This document shows, piece after piece, positions 8,615 through 15,729 of a DNA stretch of 40,072 bases. Positions within the stretch are counted from its first letter, which is position 1. Each line of letters opens with the position of its first letter. The notes under the pieces were generated by a model, which was not told where the DNA came from, made no database searches, and saw only the letters and a list, made by a program, of their open reading frames with translations. Origin of the DNA: Brevundimonas vesicularis NBRC 12165 (GTDB lineage: Bacteria; Pseudomonadota; Alphaproteobacteria; Caulobacterales; Caulobacteraceae); contig NZ_BCWM01000026.1 of assembly GCF_001592205.1 (NCBI RefSeq), forward strand, positions 1 through 40,072, in the 5' to 3' direction. The position numbers were made by a program, and so were the translations under genes.

Positions 8615-10074
8615 AGACGGCGGTGCGATCCGGATCGACGTTCAACAGCGCGGCAGCCTGGTCGACGGGATCAGCGGCGACGGGCCAACTGATCCGTTTC
8701 GGCCTGTTTGTCGCCTTGTCGCGACTGGTGAGCCCGACGGAGTTCGGCCTGGTCGCCCTGGCGGCGATCCTGATTGAACTGGTCGGAAGCGTCTCGGACG
8801 GCGGCGTCAGCGAAGCCGCAATCCGGCATCCGACCTTGACGCAGAGAGAAGCCAGCACGGGGTTCTGGATGATCCTCGGTTTCGGGTCTGTCGCTGCGAT
8901 CCTTTGCGTCGGCCTCGCTCCAGTGGCGGCGCTCGTGTTCAAGACGCCGTCGGTGGCGCCGGTCATCGTGTTGATGGCCAGCACCCTGCTGATCTCGCCT
9001 CTGGGGTCGATCCACATCGCGCGGGTCACGCGCGAACTGGGCTTCCGCAAGCTGGCGATCTGGAACCTTGCTGCAAACGTCATCGCCGGCCTTGTCGGCA
9101 TTGCGCTCGCCCTGAAGGGATTCGGCGTCTGGGCGCTGGCGGCGCGCAGTGTCGTTTCCACAGCCGGCCTGGTCCTGTTGGCATGGCGGGGATCGCCGTG
9201 GCGCCCCAGCGTCGTGATTGACCGGGCGGCGGCGCGGGCCTTCCTCGGCCTGGGGTCTCAACTGTTGGGGGCGAGGGTGGTCGGCCAGATCAACGCCCGT
9301 GGGGTGGAACTCATCGCCGGCCTTCTGATTGCGCCCGCCGCGGTCGGTTTCCTTCGCGTGGGCGCCCAGTGCCTGAACCTGCTGACCCAGCTCACGATCG
9401 CGCCCCTGACCCAGATCAGCATGCCGCTCCTGGCGCGCGCGCAAGGGGAGCCGTCGCTTTATGAAGACGCGGTCGCGAAGGTGGCCCGACTTTCGGCGAT
9501 CGTCATCTATCCGGTCTTCTTCGGGGCGATGGCGGTTTCCAGCCTCGCCTTCCCGATCGTGTTCGGCGCCCATTGGTCGCTTTCGGGCCTCGTCATGCCG
9601 ATCCTCTGTGCGCTCGCGATTCCGCTGCAGGCCAACCTTCTGATCAATGCCGTCTTGGTGGCCAAGGGCCAGGGACGCCTCATTCTGAAATGGACCATTC
9701 TCCAGGCCTGCATAGGGCTGCCGCTTGCGCTGATCGGCGGCGTCTTCGGCCTGTTCCCCCTCGTCGGTCTGACCGTGCTTCGCAGCTACGTCATGTTGCC
9801 GATTGGGATGAACTGGCTGAAGCGACAGGCGGCCACGCCGGTGACGAGTCTGATTGCGCCAAGTCTGAAACCATTCGTGGCGGCGCTGGCGATGGCCGGT
9901 CTGGTCATGGGCTTGAAGGGCGTTGTGGCCGTATGGCTGGAACCACGGCTGGCTCTGGCTGTGCTGGTCGTCTCTGGCGTGGCGATCTTCGCCGTGCTGT
10001 CCCTCATTCTCGACCCTACGTTGAGGCAGGGCCTAAGATCGGCGTGGCGGACACGGACCTCCGGCTCGCCCTGA
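8611..10074 (+). CDS. MOP-superfamily polysaccharide flippase (Wzx/WzxC-like)
   Basis: The 487-residue integral membrane protein has 12-14 hydrophobic segments and the N-terminal pattern of oligosaccharide flippases (SAATGQLIRFGLFVALSRLVS, written here only in part: GQLIRFGLFVALSRL, followed by PTEFGLVALAAILI). Wzx-type flippases move lipid-linked sugar repeat units across the inner membrane, which fits the exopolysaccharide locus. The coding frame extends upstream inside the NRPS-like gene without a credible start. The TTG at 8611 overlaps the preceding TGA (TTGA), and GTG at 8623 is the alternative. Either choice places it in the same operon as the NRPS-like enzyme with translational coupling, an unusual partnership. 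No other flippase is seen in the window, so this one probably serves the polysaccharide made by the genes at 13094-38000. Confidence 0.82.
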   Translation: MKTAVRSGSTFNSAAAWSTGSAATGQLIRFGLFVALSRLVSPTEFGLVALAAILIELVGSVSDGGVSEAAIRHPTLTQREASTGFWMILGFGSVAAILCVGLAPVAALVFKTPSVAPVIVLMASTLLISPLGSIHIARVTRELGFRKLAIWNLAANVIAGLVGIALALKGFGVWALAARSVVSTAGLVLLAWRGSPWRPSVVIDRAAARAFLGLGSQLLGARVVGQINARGVELIAGLLIAPAAVGFLRVGAQCLNLLTQLTIAPLTQISMPLLARAQGEPSLYEDAVAKVARLSAIVIYPVFFGAMAVSSLAFPIVFGAHWSLSGLVMPILCALAIPLQANLLINAVLVAKGQGRLILKWTILQACIGLPLALIGGVFGLFPLVGLTVLRSYVMLPIGMNWLKRQAATPVTSLIAPSLKPFVAALAMAGLVMGLKGVVAVWLEPRLALAVLVVSGVAIFAVLSLILDPTLRQGLRSAWRTRTSGSP

Positions 10075-10223
10075 CCTCGACAGCCCCATGAGCCGCCGCT
10101 TGCTGTGAAGCATAGAGAGTATCCAGGAACCACTTGTCGCCTCGGACGCCGGGCCTAACGGTCGTCGCCGCCCATCAGCTTTTCGTCGCGGCAGCCTTAG
10201 ACCGGAAGGTCCTCTTCGAAAGA

Positions 10224-10252
10224 TTGAGCCGCAATCGTTCCGGCTATGCTAT
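10224..10252 (+). promoter_or_regulatory. Weak sigma-70-like promoter before the XRE regulator
   Basis: TTGAGC at 10224-10229 is followed after 17 bases by TGCTAT at 10247-10252 (TATGCT at 10245 with 15-base spacing is an overlapping alternative). Transcription would start near 10260, which favours the ATG at 10355 over the TTG at 10259 as the regulator's start. The matches to consensus are partial. Confidence 0.3.
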
Positions 10253-10354
10253 TGTGCATTGCAACAGCGGCGTACGCCGATCTCTGGACTTGAGGCGGCA
10301 TGGGACCGTGTAGACCGCAAGAGGACGAAGCCTGATGCGCGCGACCGAACGCCG

Positions 10355-10762
10355 ATGGAAACCCGAAACCGTGCGGCCCGAAAAGCGGTGGCGGCGCTGA
10401 TGGCGGAAACGCCGCCGCCGTTCGCCTCCGAGGAGGACCGGGTTTTCTACGCTGAAGTCGGAACGACCATTCGCCGACGGCGGTTGGAGATCGGGTTGAC
10501 GCTGGACGAGGTGTCGACCGCGGTCGGCGTAAGCAAACCGATGATGCATAAATATGAGATGGGCTGGAAACTCTCGGCGGACAGTTTGGTGAAGATCGCA
10601 TTGGCGCTGGACATCATGCCGTCGGAGCTGCTCGGCACGCCTGATCCTTATGAGCAACCTGAGCTGCGTCGACTGCTTTCAGCCTGGGGTCGCCTACCCA
10701 CGGCCGCCTCACGTGCAGCCATCATCGCCCTTGTCGATGACCTTTCAATCGATAGATCTTGA
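10355..10762 (+). CDS. XRE-family helix-turn-helix transcriptional regulator
   Basis: The protein is about 135 residues (METRNRAARK start). A Cro/C1-type helix-turn-helix spans about residues 35-85: VGTTIRRRRLEIGLTLDEVS, then TAVGVSKPMMHKYEMG and SADSLVKIALALDIMPSELLG. The C-terminal tail of about 45 residues may be for oligomerisation. It would act as a small cytoplasmic DNA-binding repressor or activator. ATG at 10355 is chosen because the open frame upstream begins at a TTG that would coincide with the likely transcript start; ATG at 10400 is also possible. It lies between the flippase and the VanZ-like gene, in its own transcription unit. Its targets are unknown. Single-domain XRE proteins of this kind are common near polysaccharide and mobile loci, so a role in this locus is only a guess. 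Confidence 0.85.
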   Translation: METRNRAARKAVAALMAETPPPFASEEDRVFYAEVGTTIRRRRLEIGLTLDEVSTAVGVSKPMMHKYEMGWKLSADSLVKIALALDIMPSELLGTPDPYEQPELRRLLSAWGRLPTAASRAAIIALVDDLSIDRS

Positions 10763-10807
10763 TCTCTAGATCGCGGCTCGCGGCTGTCGAACCTTCTGGC
10801 GTGAAAC

Positions 10808-10990
10808 TCACATCAGGTCTGGCGAGACATGAACGCTGTTCCAGAGGCCCACGCCTCGCCAGGGACCGCCGTGGCGCATCACCTCGCCAGAACGCCGGTA
10901 GCGCGCGGGCGTTCCATAGGCGTTTCCGCCTAGATTGAGGCGATGGGTTGTGACGTGTGCGGCCGGGACGGCTGTCTCTCTTCGGGACAC
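10808..10990 (-). CDS. Possible small ORF or gene remnant, unknown
   Basis: A 60-codon frame starts with GTG at 10990. Its C-terminal part (HRLNLGGNAYGTPARYR, then SGEVMRHGG and VGLWNSVHVSPDLM) has protein-like composition and the high G/C third positions of local genes, unlike the other short frames in this stretch. I do not recognise a family. There is no ribosome binding site at the GTG. It could be the surviving end of a degraded gene. The rest of 10763-11201 shows nothing else I can name. Confidence 0.25.
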   Translation of the reverse strand: MSRRETAVPAAHVTTHRLNLGGNAYGTPARYRRSGEVMRHGGPWRGVGLWNSVHVSPDLM

Positions 10991-11201
10991 TCAAAATCCT
11001 GGTCTGTCCCGTACTGGGGCACCCTGGCTTTTCTCGACCGTTAACCACCCTGCTCCGAGACGCCGGGCGACAAGGCGTTATGGTCGGCTTGCCGATGCGG
11101 GTTCGCGTCTTCCTCCCCTCACCGGCCGGGCGGTCCGTGCGGAACAGCAGCCTGCGGACCGCCCAACCGAGGCCGTGGCTTTCGCCCGGTCCGGTCCGCC
11201 C

Positions 11202-11726
11202 TTATGCAACTTCTGTGACAGTCGCAATAACGCCGCCCCCGGTCGCTACACCCGCGACTGGATCGCCATCGCAAACGGTCGCAGCCTGGGACCGGAACGC
11301 CTTGATGCGTTTTCCGCGGCGGCGACGATCGGTCTTTGCGATCTGTCCGAGCGGTAGGTAGGGGCGACGTCGCGCCTGCTGACGAAACCCTTCGACCCAG
11401 GTCGGCGCCAGGGCCGCCACGACACCCAGACCATCGGCGGCGAGGTCCCCCACCGACAGGCTTCGGCCTATCGCGCCCTGAATGAGTTCGATGACAACCC
11501 CCAAGCCCAGGATCGCAAGCGCCAGATCTGTCCGACGCGTCCGCGGCGCAGTGCTGAAGGCAAGCAGCGTAATGCAGTAGAAGGCGATGACATGGGCCGC
11601 CTTATCGCTGAGCCCGGCCCGACTTTCCGCCCCCTGGAACGGGCCAAGCGTGACGATCAGGAGACCAGCCACCGCGATCGCGGTGACGATGCGCATAGCG
11701 ATGACGGCGCGGTGGGGAGTGACCAA
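11202..11726 (-). CDS. VanZ-like membrane protein
   Basis: The protein is about 174 residues with three to four hydrophobic segments. The diagnostic block is LSDKAAHVIAFYCITLLAF followed by VVIELIQGAIGRSLSVGDLA and a helix, matching the VanZ-like family (DKxxHxxxF, then E-x-x-Q-x-x-x-x-R-x-x-x-x-x-D). VanZ gives low-level teicoplanin resistance in enterococci, but most relatives, especially short ones near polysaccharide loci, have no known function. A basic C-terminal tail of about 65 residues (RRRPYLPLGQ, RRRRGKR) extends beyond the family core. The TTG at 11726 is chosen because AAAGG lies about 9 bases upstream. ATG at 11696 and TTG at 11771 are alternatives. It may be co-transcribed with the small ORF at 11838-11990. 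Confidence 0.75.
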   Translation of the reverse strand: MVTPHRAVIAMRIVTAIAVAGLLIVTLGPFQGAESRAGLSDKAAHVIAFYCITLLAFSTAPRTRRTDLALAILGLGVVIELIQGAIGRSLSVGDLAADGLGVVAALAPTWVEGFRQQARRRPYLPLGQIAKTDRRRRGKRIKAFRSQAATVCDGDPVAGVATGGGVIATVTEVA

Positions 11727-11837
11727 GATGACGACCTTTGATTGAAAGGTCAGCCTAGGATCGGCGCGCAAACGGCTCGTGAAGCAACGTCATGAACAGA
11801 TCTCAAGACTTGTGACCGCGGTCCTGCGCGCGCGACC

Positions 11838-11990
11838 TCAGTTCCGATTGCGTCGACGATAGCTTCGACTTCTTCGTCGGAACCGCCGAACCATGGCCGA
11901 CGGCGCCGGAAGCCCCAAACGCCGCTCAACCGACGGCCAGATGAGCCAGATCGCGACGCATGCGCAAAAGAACAAGGCCAGCGCTATCAC
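11838..11990 (-). CDS. Small single-helix membrane protein with Arg-rich tail, unknown
   Basis: This is a 50-codon ORF starting with GTG at 11990. GGAG lies six bases upstream, a good ribosome binding site. The product has one hydrophobic helix (MIALALFFCACVAIWLIWP) followed by a short linker and a strongly basic tail (VRRFRRRSRSYRRRNRN), so the N-terminus should span the inner membrane with the tail in the cytoplasm. I recognise no family. It points the same way as the VanZ-like gene, with a gap of about 110 bases, and away from the small ORF at 12164. The SD, single clean helix and positive-inside tail support a real gene. Confidence 0.45.
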   Translation of the reverse strand: MIALALFFCACVAIWLIWPSVERRLGLPAPSAMVRRFRRRSRSYRRRNRN

Positions 11991-12163
11991 GTCACACTCC
12001 GGGACAAGTCAGTCTTTCTGCCGATGCAATAGGGCGACGCTGCGGCGCAGTCGACGGCGCCCCTCCAAGCAGGCTGCAACATCGGGGATATCACGGACTT
12101 TCTCATTAACCGCGACTCATTTACCGTCTGCCTACCACGCAAAAAATTGCGGGAGGAAACACC

Positions 12164-12310
12164 ATGACGGATCGTGGATTTGAACCCATCCTGACCGCGT
12201 GCAGAAACCTCGCATTCCGAAAGCCTTGGGTCCTGTTGGCCGCCGGGGCGTCGGCCGCCTTTCTCTGGACAGGCATTGTGCTGCTGGCGCTCTTGCTTGT
12301 GCGACTTTGA
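12164..12310 (+). CDS. Small membrane protein (48 aa), unknown
   Basis: This 48-codon ORF is preceded by GGGAGGA at 12151-12157, the best Shine-Dalgarno match in this part of the window, six bases before the ATG. The product has a polar N-terminus (MTDRGFEPILTACRNLAFRK) and one hydrophobic helix of about 25 residues starting PWVLLAAGASAAFLWTGIVL and ending at the C-terminus. No family is recognised. Its stop lies two bases from the stop of the convergent GH16 gene. It diverges from the other small membrane ORF at 11838-11990 over about 170 bases, which must hold both promoters. Confidence 0.55.
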   Translation: MTDRGFEPILTACRNLAFRKPWVLLAAGASAAFLWTGIVLLALLLVRL

Positions 12311-12312
12311 GG

Positions 12313-13071
12313 TCATGGCGCAGGAACAGCGCCTACGCGATATCCGTGCAGGATCATCTCCAGCGAAACACCGCGCGGCAGGGGAGTCCAGGCTCCAGCC
12401 CAGTCGGGGTGCAGGCCGTTCGCCACCCAGAGGTCGAAATAGGGTTTCTGCGGCGTCGACGGAAATCCGAGAGGTGTATCCGCCGGGGTGACATCCGCCG
12501 CCAGATAGCCGTTGACGAAAAATCTCACGCGCTCGCCGGCTTCGTAAGCGATGCCTAGCCGCAGACGCCGGCCAGAGAGGTCGCCTCGAAGCACGGTCTG
12601 GGACCAGACCGCAGTGTGGCGTCCCCCCACTGAAGACCACAGGGTCAGTTGCAGTCCAGACAGACCGACGACCTCGAAATCGATTTCGTCGTTCGTTTTG
12701 GCGTTGAACGTCCACAGGGGGGCGGCGACGAGTCCCTCTCGCATGTTCGGCAGCGTGACATCCACCTCCCAGAGGGCGTTCAGCCTTGAGGCCTGTGCTC
12801 CGGCCTGAACCTGACCGGAGGCGCGTTCGCTCACGGAGAGCACCAATTCACCCTCGCGGATCACGGCGTGATCCGCACGCCAGGCGTATCCTCCAAGCTT
12901 CGGTTCCGACCATTCCGATGGAGCAAAGGCGGCGTTCCAGTCCCACAGCCGGAGGCGATGCTCCGAAAAGTCAGGAAGGGGATCAAGAGCCGGCGGGGCC
13001 TGAGCGGTTGAAGCCGCCAACGCCCCTGCAAGAACCGAGGCTGCGATGAGAGCCGACGCCATGAGCCGCAA
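12313..13071 (-). CDS. Glycoside hydrolase family 16, secreted endo-glycanase
   Basis: The protein is about 252 residues. A TTG start at 13071 (GAGG four bases upstream) gives a signal peptide with a basic head, MRLMASALIAASVLAGALA, cut near STAQA. ATG at 13062 is the alternative. The fold signature of GH16 is present: the catalytic block NDEIDFEVVG carries nucleophile Glu129, Asp131 and acid/base Glu133 (ExDxE type), followed by a WSSVGGRHTAVWSQ strand and FFVNGYLAADVTP. GH16 enzymes cut beta-1,3/1,4-glucans and related polymers. In exopolysaccharide loci such as succinoglycan (ExoK), a GH16 enzyme trims the polymer after export. It lies 22 bases after the sugar transferase gene on the same strand, so the two are probably one operon. 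Confidence 0.85.
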   Translation of the reverse strand: MRLMASALIAASVLAGALAASTAQAPPALDPLPDFSEHRLRLWDWNAAFAPSEWSEPKLGGYAWRADHAVIREGELVLSVSERASGQVQAGAQASRLNALWEVDVTLPNMREGLVAAPLWTFNAKTNDEIDFEVVGLSGLQLTLWSSVGGRHTAVWSQTVLRGDLSGRRLRLGIAYEAGERVRFFVNGYLAADVTPADTPLGFPSTPQKPYFDLWVANGLHPDWAGAWTPLPRGVSLEMILHGYRVGAVPAP

Positions 13072-13093
13072 ATTGTCCTCTAAGTCGCTTGGC

Positions 13094-13771
13094 CTAATAT
13101 GAACCGCGAGACTGGAGCACGGCGGGGATGGTGGCGGCAATGATCATCACATTCTTGGCCACGCTTCGACGTCGCGCGTAGAGCACGTCGCACGCCACCC
13201 GACGTCTATAGGAGACGTCGTTACGCCCACTGACCTGCCACACGCCGGTGATCCCCGGCCTTACACTGAAATAGTGCTGGAGGTAGAGGCCGTAACGGGC
13301 GGCTTCAGCCTGGACGATGGGACGGGGCCCGACGAGACTCATGTCGCCGGCCAGGACGTTGAACAGTTGAGGCAACTCATCAAGGCTCGTCTTGCGAAGG
13401 AATCGACCGAGGGGCGTGATGCGCGGATCGTTTCGGAGCTTATGGTCCGCTTCCCATTCCAGACGCGCTTGCGCGTCAGTCGCCAACAACGCCTCGAGAC
13501 GTTCCTGAGCCCGTGGCACCATGGACCTGAACTTCAGGCATTCGAACGTCCGCCCCGAACGACCGAGGCGGGTTTGTCGATAGATCGGCGGCGCCCCGTC
13601 CTGAGCGAAGACCACAATCGCCAGCACGATCAGCAACGGCGCCAGGAACAACAGCCCCAGCGTTCCCGCGACGATGTCGATCACACGCATGCCGTCGATC
13701 CGGGGACGTTCCGTAAAGCCGATCGCGTCGCCGCGCATCCGGGTGTTCTCGGTAATCTCGGCAGAGGCCAC
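13094..13771 (-). CDS. Polyisoprenyl-phosphate sugar-1-phosphate transferase (short form)
   Basis: The 225-residue bacterial sugar transferase starts the lipid-linked repeat unit by moving a sugar-1-phosphate from a UDP-sugar to undecaprenyl phosphate at the inner membrane. It has one re-entrant hydrophobic segment (MRVIDIVAGTLGLLFLAPLL), then the core motifs YRQTRLGRSGRTFECLKFRSM, shown in part by CLKFRSM, then LRKTSLDELPQLFNVLAGDM, LVGPRP and PGITGVWQVSGR. The N-terminal CoA-binding-like and helical domains of WbaP/WcaJ are absent, so it is the minimal PglC-like form. GTG at 13771 is supported by GGAG seven bases upstream. It pairs with a divergent paralogue at 13984, so the organism may start two different polymers or have redundant enzymes, as described for the holdfast PssY/PssZ/HfsE set of Caulobacter. 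Confidence 0.9.
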   Translation of the reverse strand: MASAEITENTRMRGDAIGFTERPRIDGMRVIDIVAGTLGLLFLAPLLIVLAIVVFAQDGAPPIYRQTRLGRSGRTFECLKFRSMVPRAQERLEALLATDAQARLEWEADHKLRNDPRITPLGRFLRKTSLDELPQLFNVLAGDMSLVGPRPIVQAEAARYGLYLQHYFSVRPGITGVWQVSGRNDVSYRRRVACDVLYARRRSVAKNVMIIAATIPAVLQSRGSY

Positions 13772-13932
13772 GCGGATGCTCCATCCAGCGCCCGAAGGTC
13801 GCTGTCACCTGTAGTTCAATGCCCCGGATGTCGACACATCCCTTCGCATTGCACTGCAACATAGTAAAGGGAAATTTACCAAACCGACTGTGGCGCCTCG
13901 GCGCCATCCCAACGCGGGATTACGTCGAATCT

Positions 13933-13948
13933 TGGCAAGCCTCTTGCT
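13933..13948 (+). promoter_or_regulatory. Sigma-54-like promoter
   Basis: TGGCAAGCCTCTTGCT matches the RpoN consensus TGGCACG-N4-TTGCW at all fixed positions except A for C at the sixth base, with the correct GG to GC spacing. The predicted transcript start is near 13959, about 25 bases before the ATG of the sugar transferase at 13984. If real, expression needs sigma-54 and an AAA+ activator, whose binding site would lie further upstream in 13772-13900. No activator gene is present in this window. Confidence 0.5.
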
Positions 13949-13983
13949 TAGGGACGGCGTGTTGCCGCAAAAGTAAAAAAAGA

Positions 13984-14670
13984 ATGAACACGATGGTCGA
14001 TATTGATACAAGCGTCCTTCGCCCCCGATCGTCGAAGGGACGGCGCTCGGGCAGACGCGGACCTGTGGCCACCCCGCGGATGTTCGACCTCCTGATCGCC
14101 GGATCAGCGCTCCTCTTCCTCCTGCCGCTGTTTTGCCTTGTCGCCGCCGCGATCCGACTTTCGGATCGTGGTCCTGCCTTCTTTTCACATCAGCGCCTCG
14201 GCAAGGGCGGGCGCCCCTTCGGTTGCCTCAAGTTCCGCACGATGGTGGTGGACGCCGATATTCGCCTTGCGGCGCTGTTGCAGTCGGATCTCGCCGCCCG
14301 CGCGGAGTGGGAAGCGACGCAAAAGCTCTCCAACGATCCGCGCGTCACGCGGTTGGGACGGTTCCTGCGCGCCAGCAGTCTGGACGAGCTGCCCCAGCTC
14401 ATCAATGTCTTGCGGGGTGAGATGAATCTGGTCGGACCTCGCCCCATCGTGGCGGCGGAGCGCCCCTTCTACGGACGCCGGTTCGACGCCTACGCGCGCG
14501 TGAAACCGGGCATCTCCGGACTGTGGCAAATCAGCGGCCGCAGCGACACGACCTATCGCCGCCGCGTGGCCTGCGACGTTCTCTACGTCCGCCGTCGCGG
14601 ACTCGTCACGGATCTGACCGTGCTCGTGCTGACGATCCCCGCCGTCCTGGCGGCGCGCGGCGCGCGCTGA
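13984..14670 (+). CDS. Polyisoprenyl-phosphate sugar-1-phosphate transferase (second paralogue)
   Basis: The 228-residue paralogue of the divergent gene at 13094-13771 shares the C-terminal block YRRRVACDVLY-x-RRR and the motifs FGCLKFRTM, SSLDELPQLINVLRGEM, LVGPRP and KPGISGLWQISGRSD. It probably starts repeat-unit synthesis for the polymer made by the following genes. One hydrophobic hairpin (FDLLIAGSALLFLLPLFCL) follows a very basic N-terminus (SSKGRRSGRRGP). The frame is open much further left, but ATG at 13984 lies just after an A-rich stretch and after the sigma-54-like promoter; ATG at 13993 is also possible. A GT2 gene follows after 58 bases, giving a rightward operon of polymerase and glycosyltransferases up to 19263. 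Confidence 0.9.
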   Translation: MNTMVDIDTSVLRPRSSKGRRSGRRGPVATPRMFDLLIAGSALLFLLPLFCLVAAAIRLSDRGPAFFSHQRLGKGGRPFGCLKFRTMVVDADIRLAALLQSDLAARAEWEATQKLSNDPRVTRLGRFLRASSLDELPQLINVLRGEMNLVGPRPIVAAERPFYGRRFDAYARVKPGISGLWQISGRSDTTYRRRVACDVLYVRRRGLVTDLTVLVLTIPAVLAARGAR

Positions 14671-14728
14671 CGCAAAGCCCCGCAAAGGCGGCTCCGCGCC
14701 GTCTCCCGACCCAAAGGGACATTTCGAC

Positions 14729-15613
14729 ATGACCGAGACGGCAGCAGGACCTTTGGTGGACGTCTGCATCTGCACCTATCGCCGAAACAGTCTCGCCTCG
14801 ACCCTCGCTTCGATCGACGCTCAGGCCGGTCTGACGGACGACAGCGTGCGGATTCTTGTCGCCGACAATGATGTCGCGCCTACCGCACGGGCCCTCGTCG
14901 AGGCCGACAAGGGACGCTGGCCCAGGCTCTATATTCACGCCCCGGCCCAGAACATCTCGATTGCCCGAAACGCCCTGTTGGACGCGAGTTCGGCGACCTA
15001 TGTGGCCTGGATCGATGATGACGAGATCGCCGATCCAACCTGGCTGTCCGCCCTGCTCGCCACGATCGGCGACCATGCCGCCGCTTTCGGACCCGTAAGG
15101 GCTATTTATCCCGACAATGCGCCGGATTGGATCCGGGCGGCTGACCTTCACGCGACACGCCCTGTCATCACGCCTCGCGGCGTCATCACAGGTTACACGT
15201 CCAACGCCCTGGTCCGTCGCGACGCCGTAGGCGATCAGCGCTTCCTCGAGGAGTTGGGGCGGTCCGGAGGGGAAGACACCGAGTTCTTTTCCAGGCTTTA
15301 CGACGCCGGCCGACGCTTTGTCGCCGCGCCCGAGGCCCTGGTGTCCGAACCCACAGCGCAGGATCGCCTGACGCTGAAATGGCTCGAGCAACGCGCCTTT
15401 CGAGCGGGCCAGACCCATGCGAGATCCTATCTCGCCGCTGGCCGTCGGGCGCGGGGAATTTTGGAGGCGGGCGCCAAGGCTCTGGCCTGTCTTGCGCTCA
15501 GCCTCGCCCGAGCGGGCGACGGCGTCGCCCGCAGACGCCTTCAGGTCCGAGGCGCGTTGCATCGCGGCGTGGTGGCCCGTCTCCTTGGCGCCCGAGATGT
15601 CCGTCTCTATTAA
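14729..15613 (+). CDS. Glycosyltransferase family 2 (ExoM-like)
   Basis: The 294-residue GT-A-fold enzyme starts with VDVCICTYRRNSLASTLASI, has the donor-binding strand ILVADNDVAPTARALVE, and carries the metal-binding acidic cluster WIDDDEIADPTW at about residues 92-103. GGEDTEFFSRLYDAG (about residue 185) is the typical acceptor/base region. It resembles ExoM of succinoglycan synthesis, a beta-glucosyltransferase adding to the lipid-linked repeat unit at the cytoplasmic face of the inner membrane. The sugar cannot be told from sequence alone. ATG at 14729 has AAAGGGA about 11 bases upstream. The basic, Ala-rich C-terminal region may bind the membrane. It is the second gene of the rightward EPS operon. 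Confidence 0.88.
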   Translation: MTETAAGPLVDVCICTYRRNSLASTLASIDAQAGLTDDSVRILVADNDVAPTARALVEADKGRWPRLYIHAPAQNISIARNALLDASSATYVAWIDDDEIADPTWLSALLATIGDHAAAFGPVRAIYPDNAPDWIRAADLHATRPVITPRGVITGYTSNALVRRDAVGDQRFLEELGRSGGEDTEFFSRLYDAGRRFVAAPEALVSEPTAQDRLTLKWLEQRAFRAGQTHARSYLAAGRRARGILEAGAKALACLALSLARAGDGVARRRLQVRGALHRGVVARLLGARDVRLY

Positions 15614-15729
15614 GTACGCGAGTACTGAAACCACCGTTCATCGGTGACCGCCCTCGCCCTGATTTGAAATCCTCCTGGTTCTGATGGCCGCCAGGCCTGT
15701 GATCGCCGCTCGCGAAAGACGCTGCTACC

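Noticed and set aside
11893..12183. 96-codon rightward frame
   Set aside because: It overlaps two small membrane ORFs that have better ribosome sites and a clear helix; its own product is Ser/Arg-rich without structure.
14606..15634. Leftward open frame of about 342 codons
   Set aside because: Antisense to the ExoM-like GT2, which has all expected motifs; no ribosome site or family match on the other strand.
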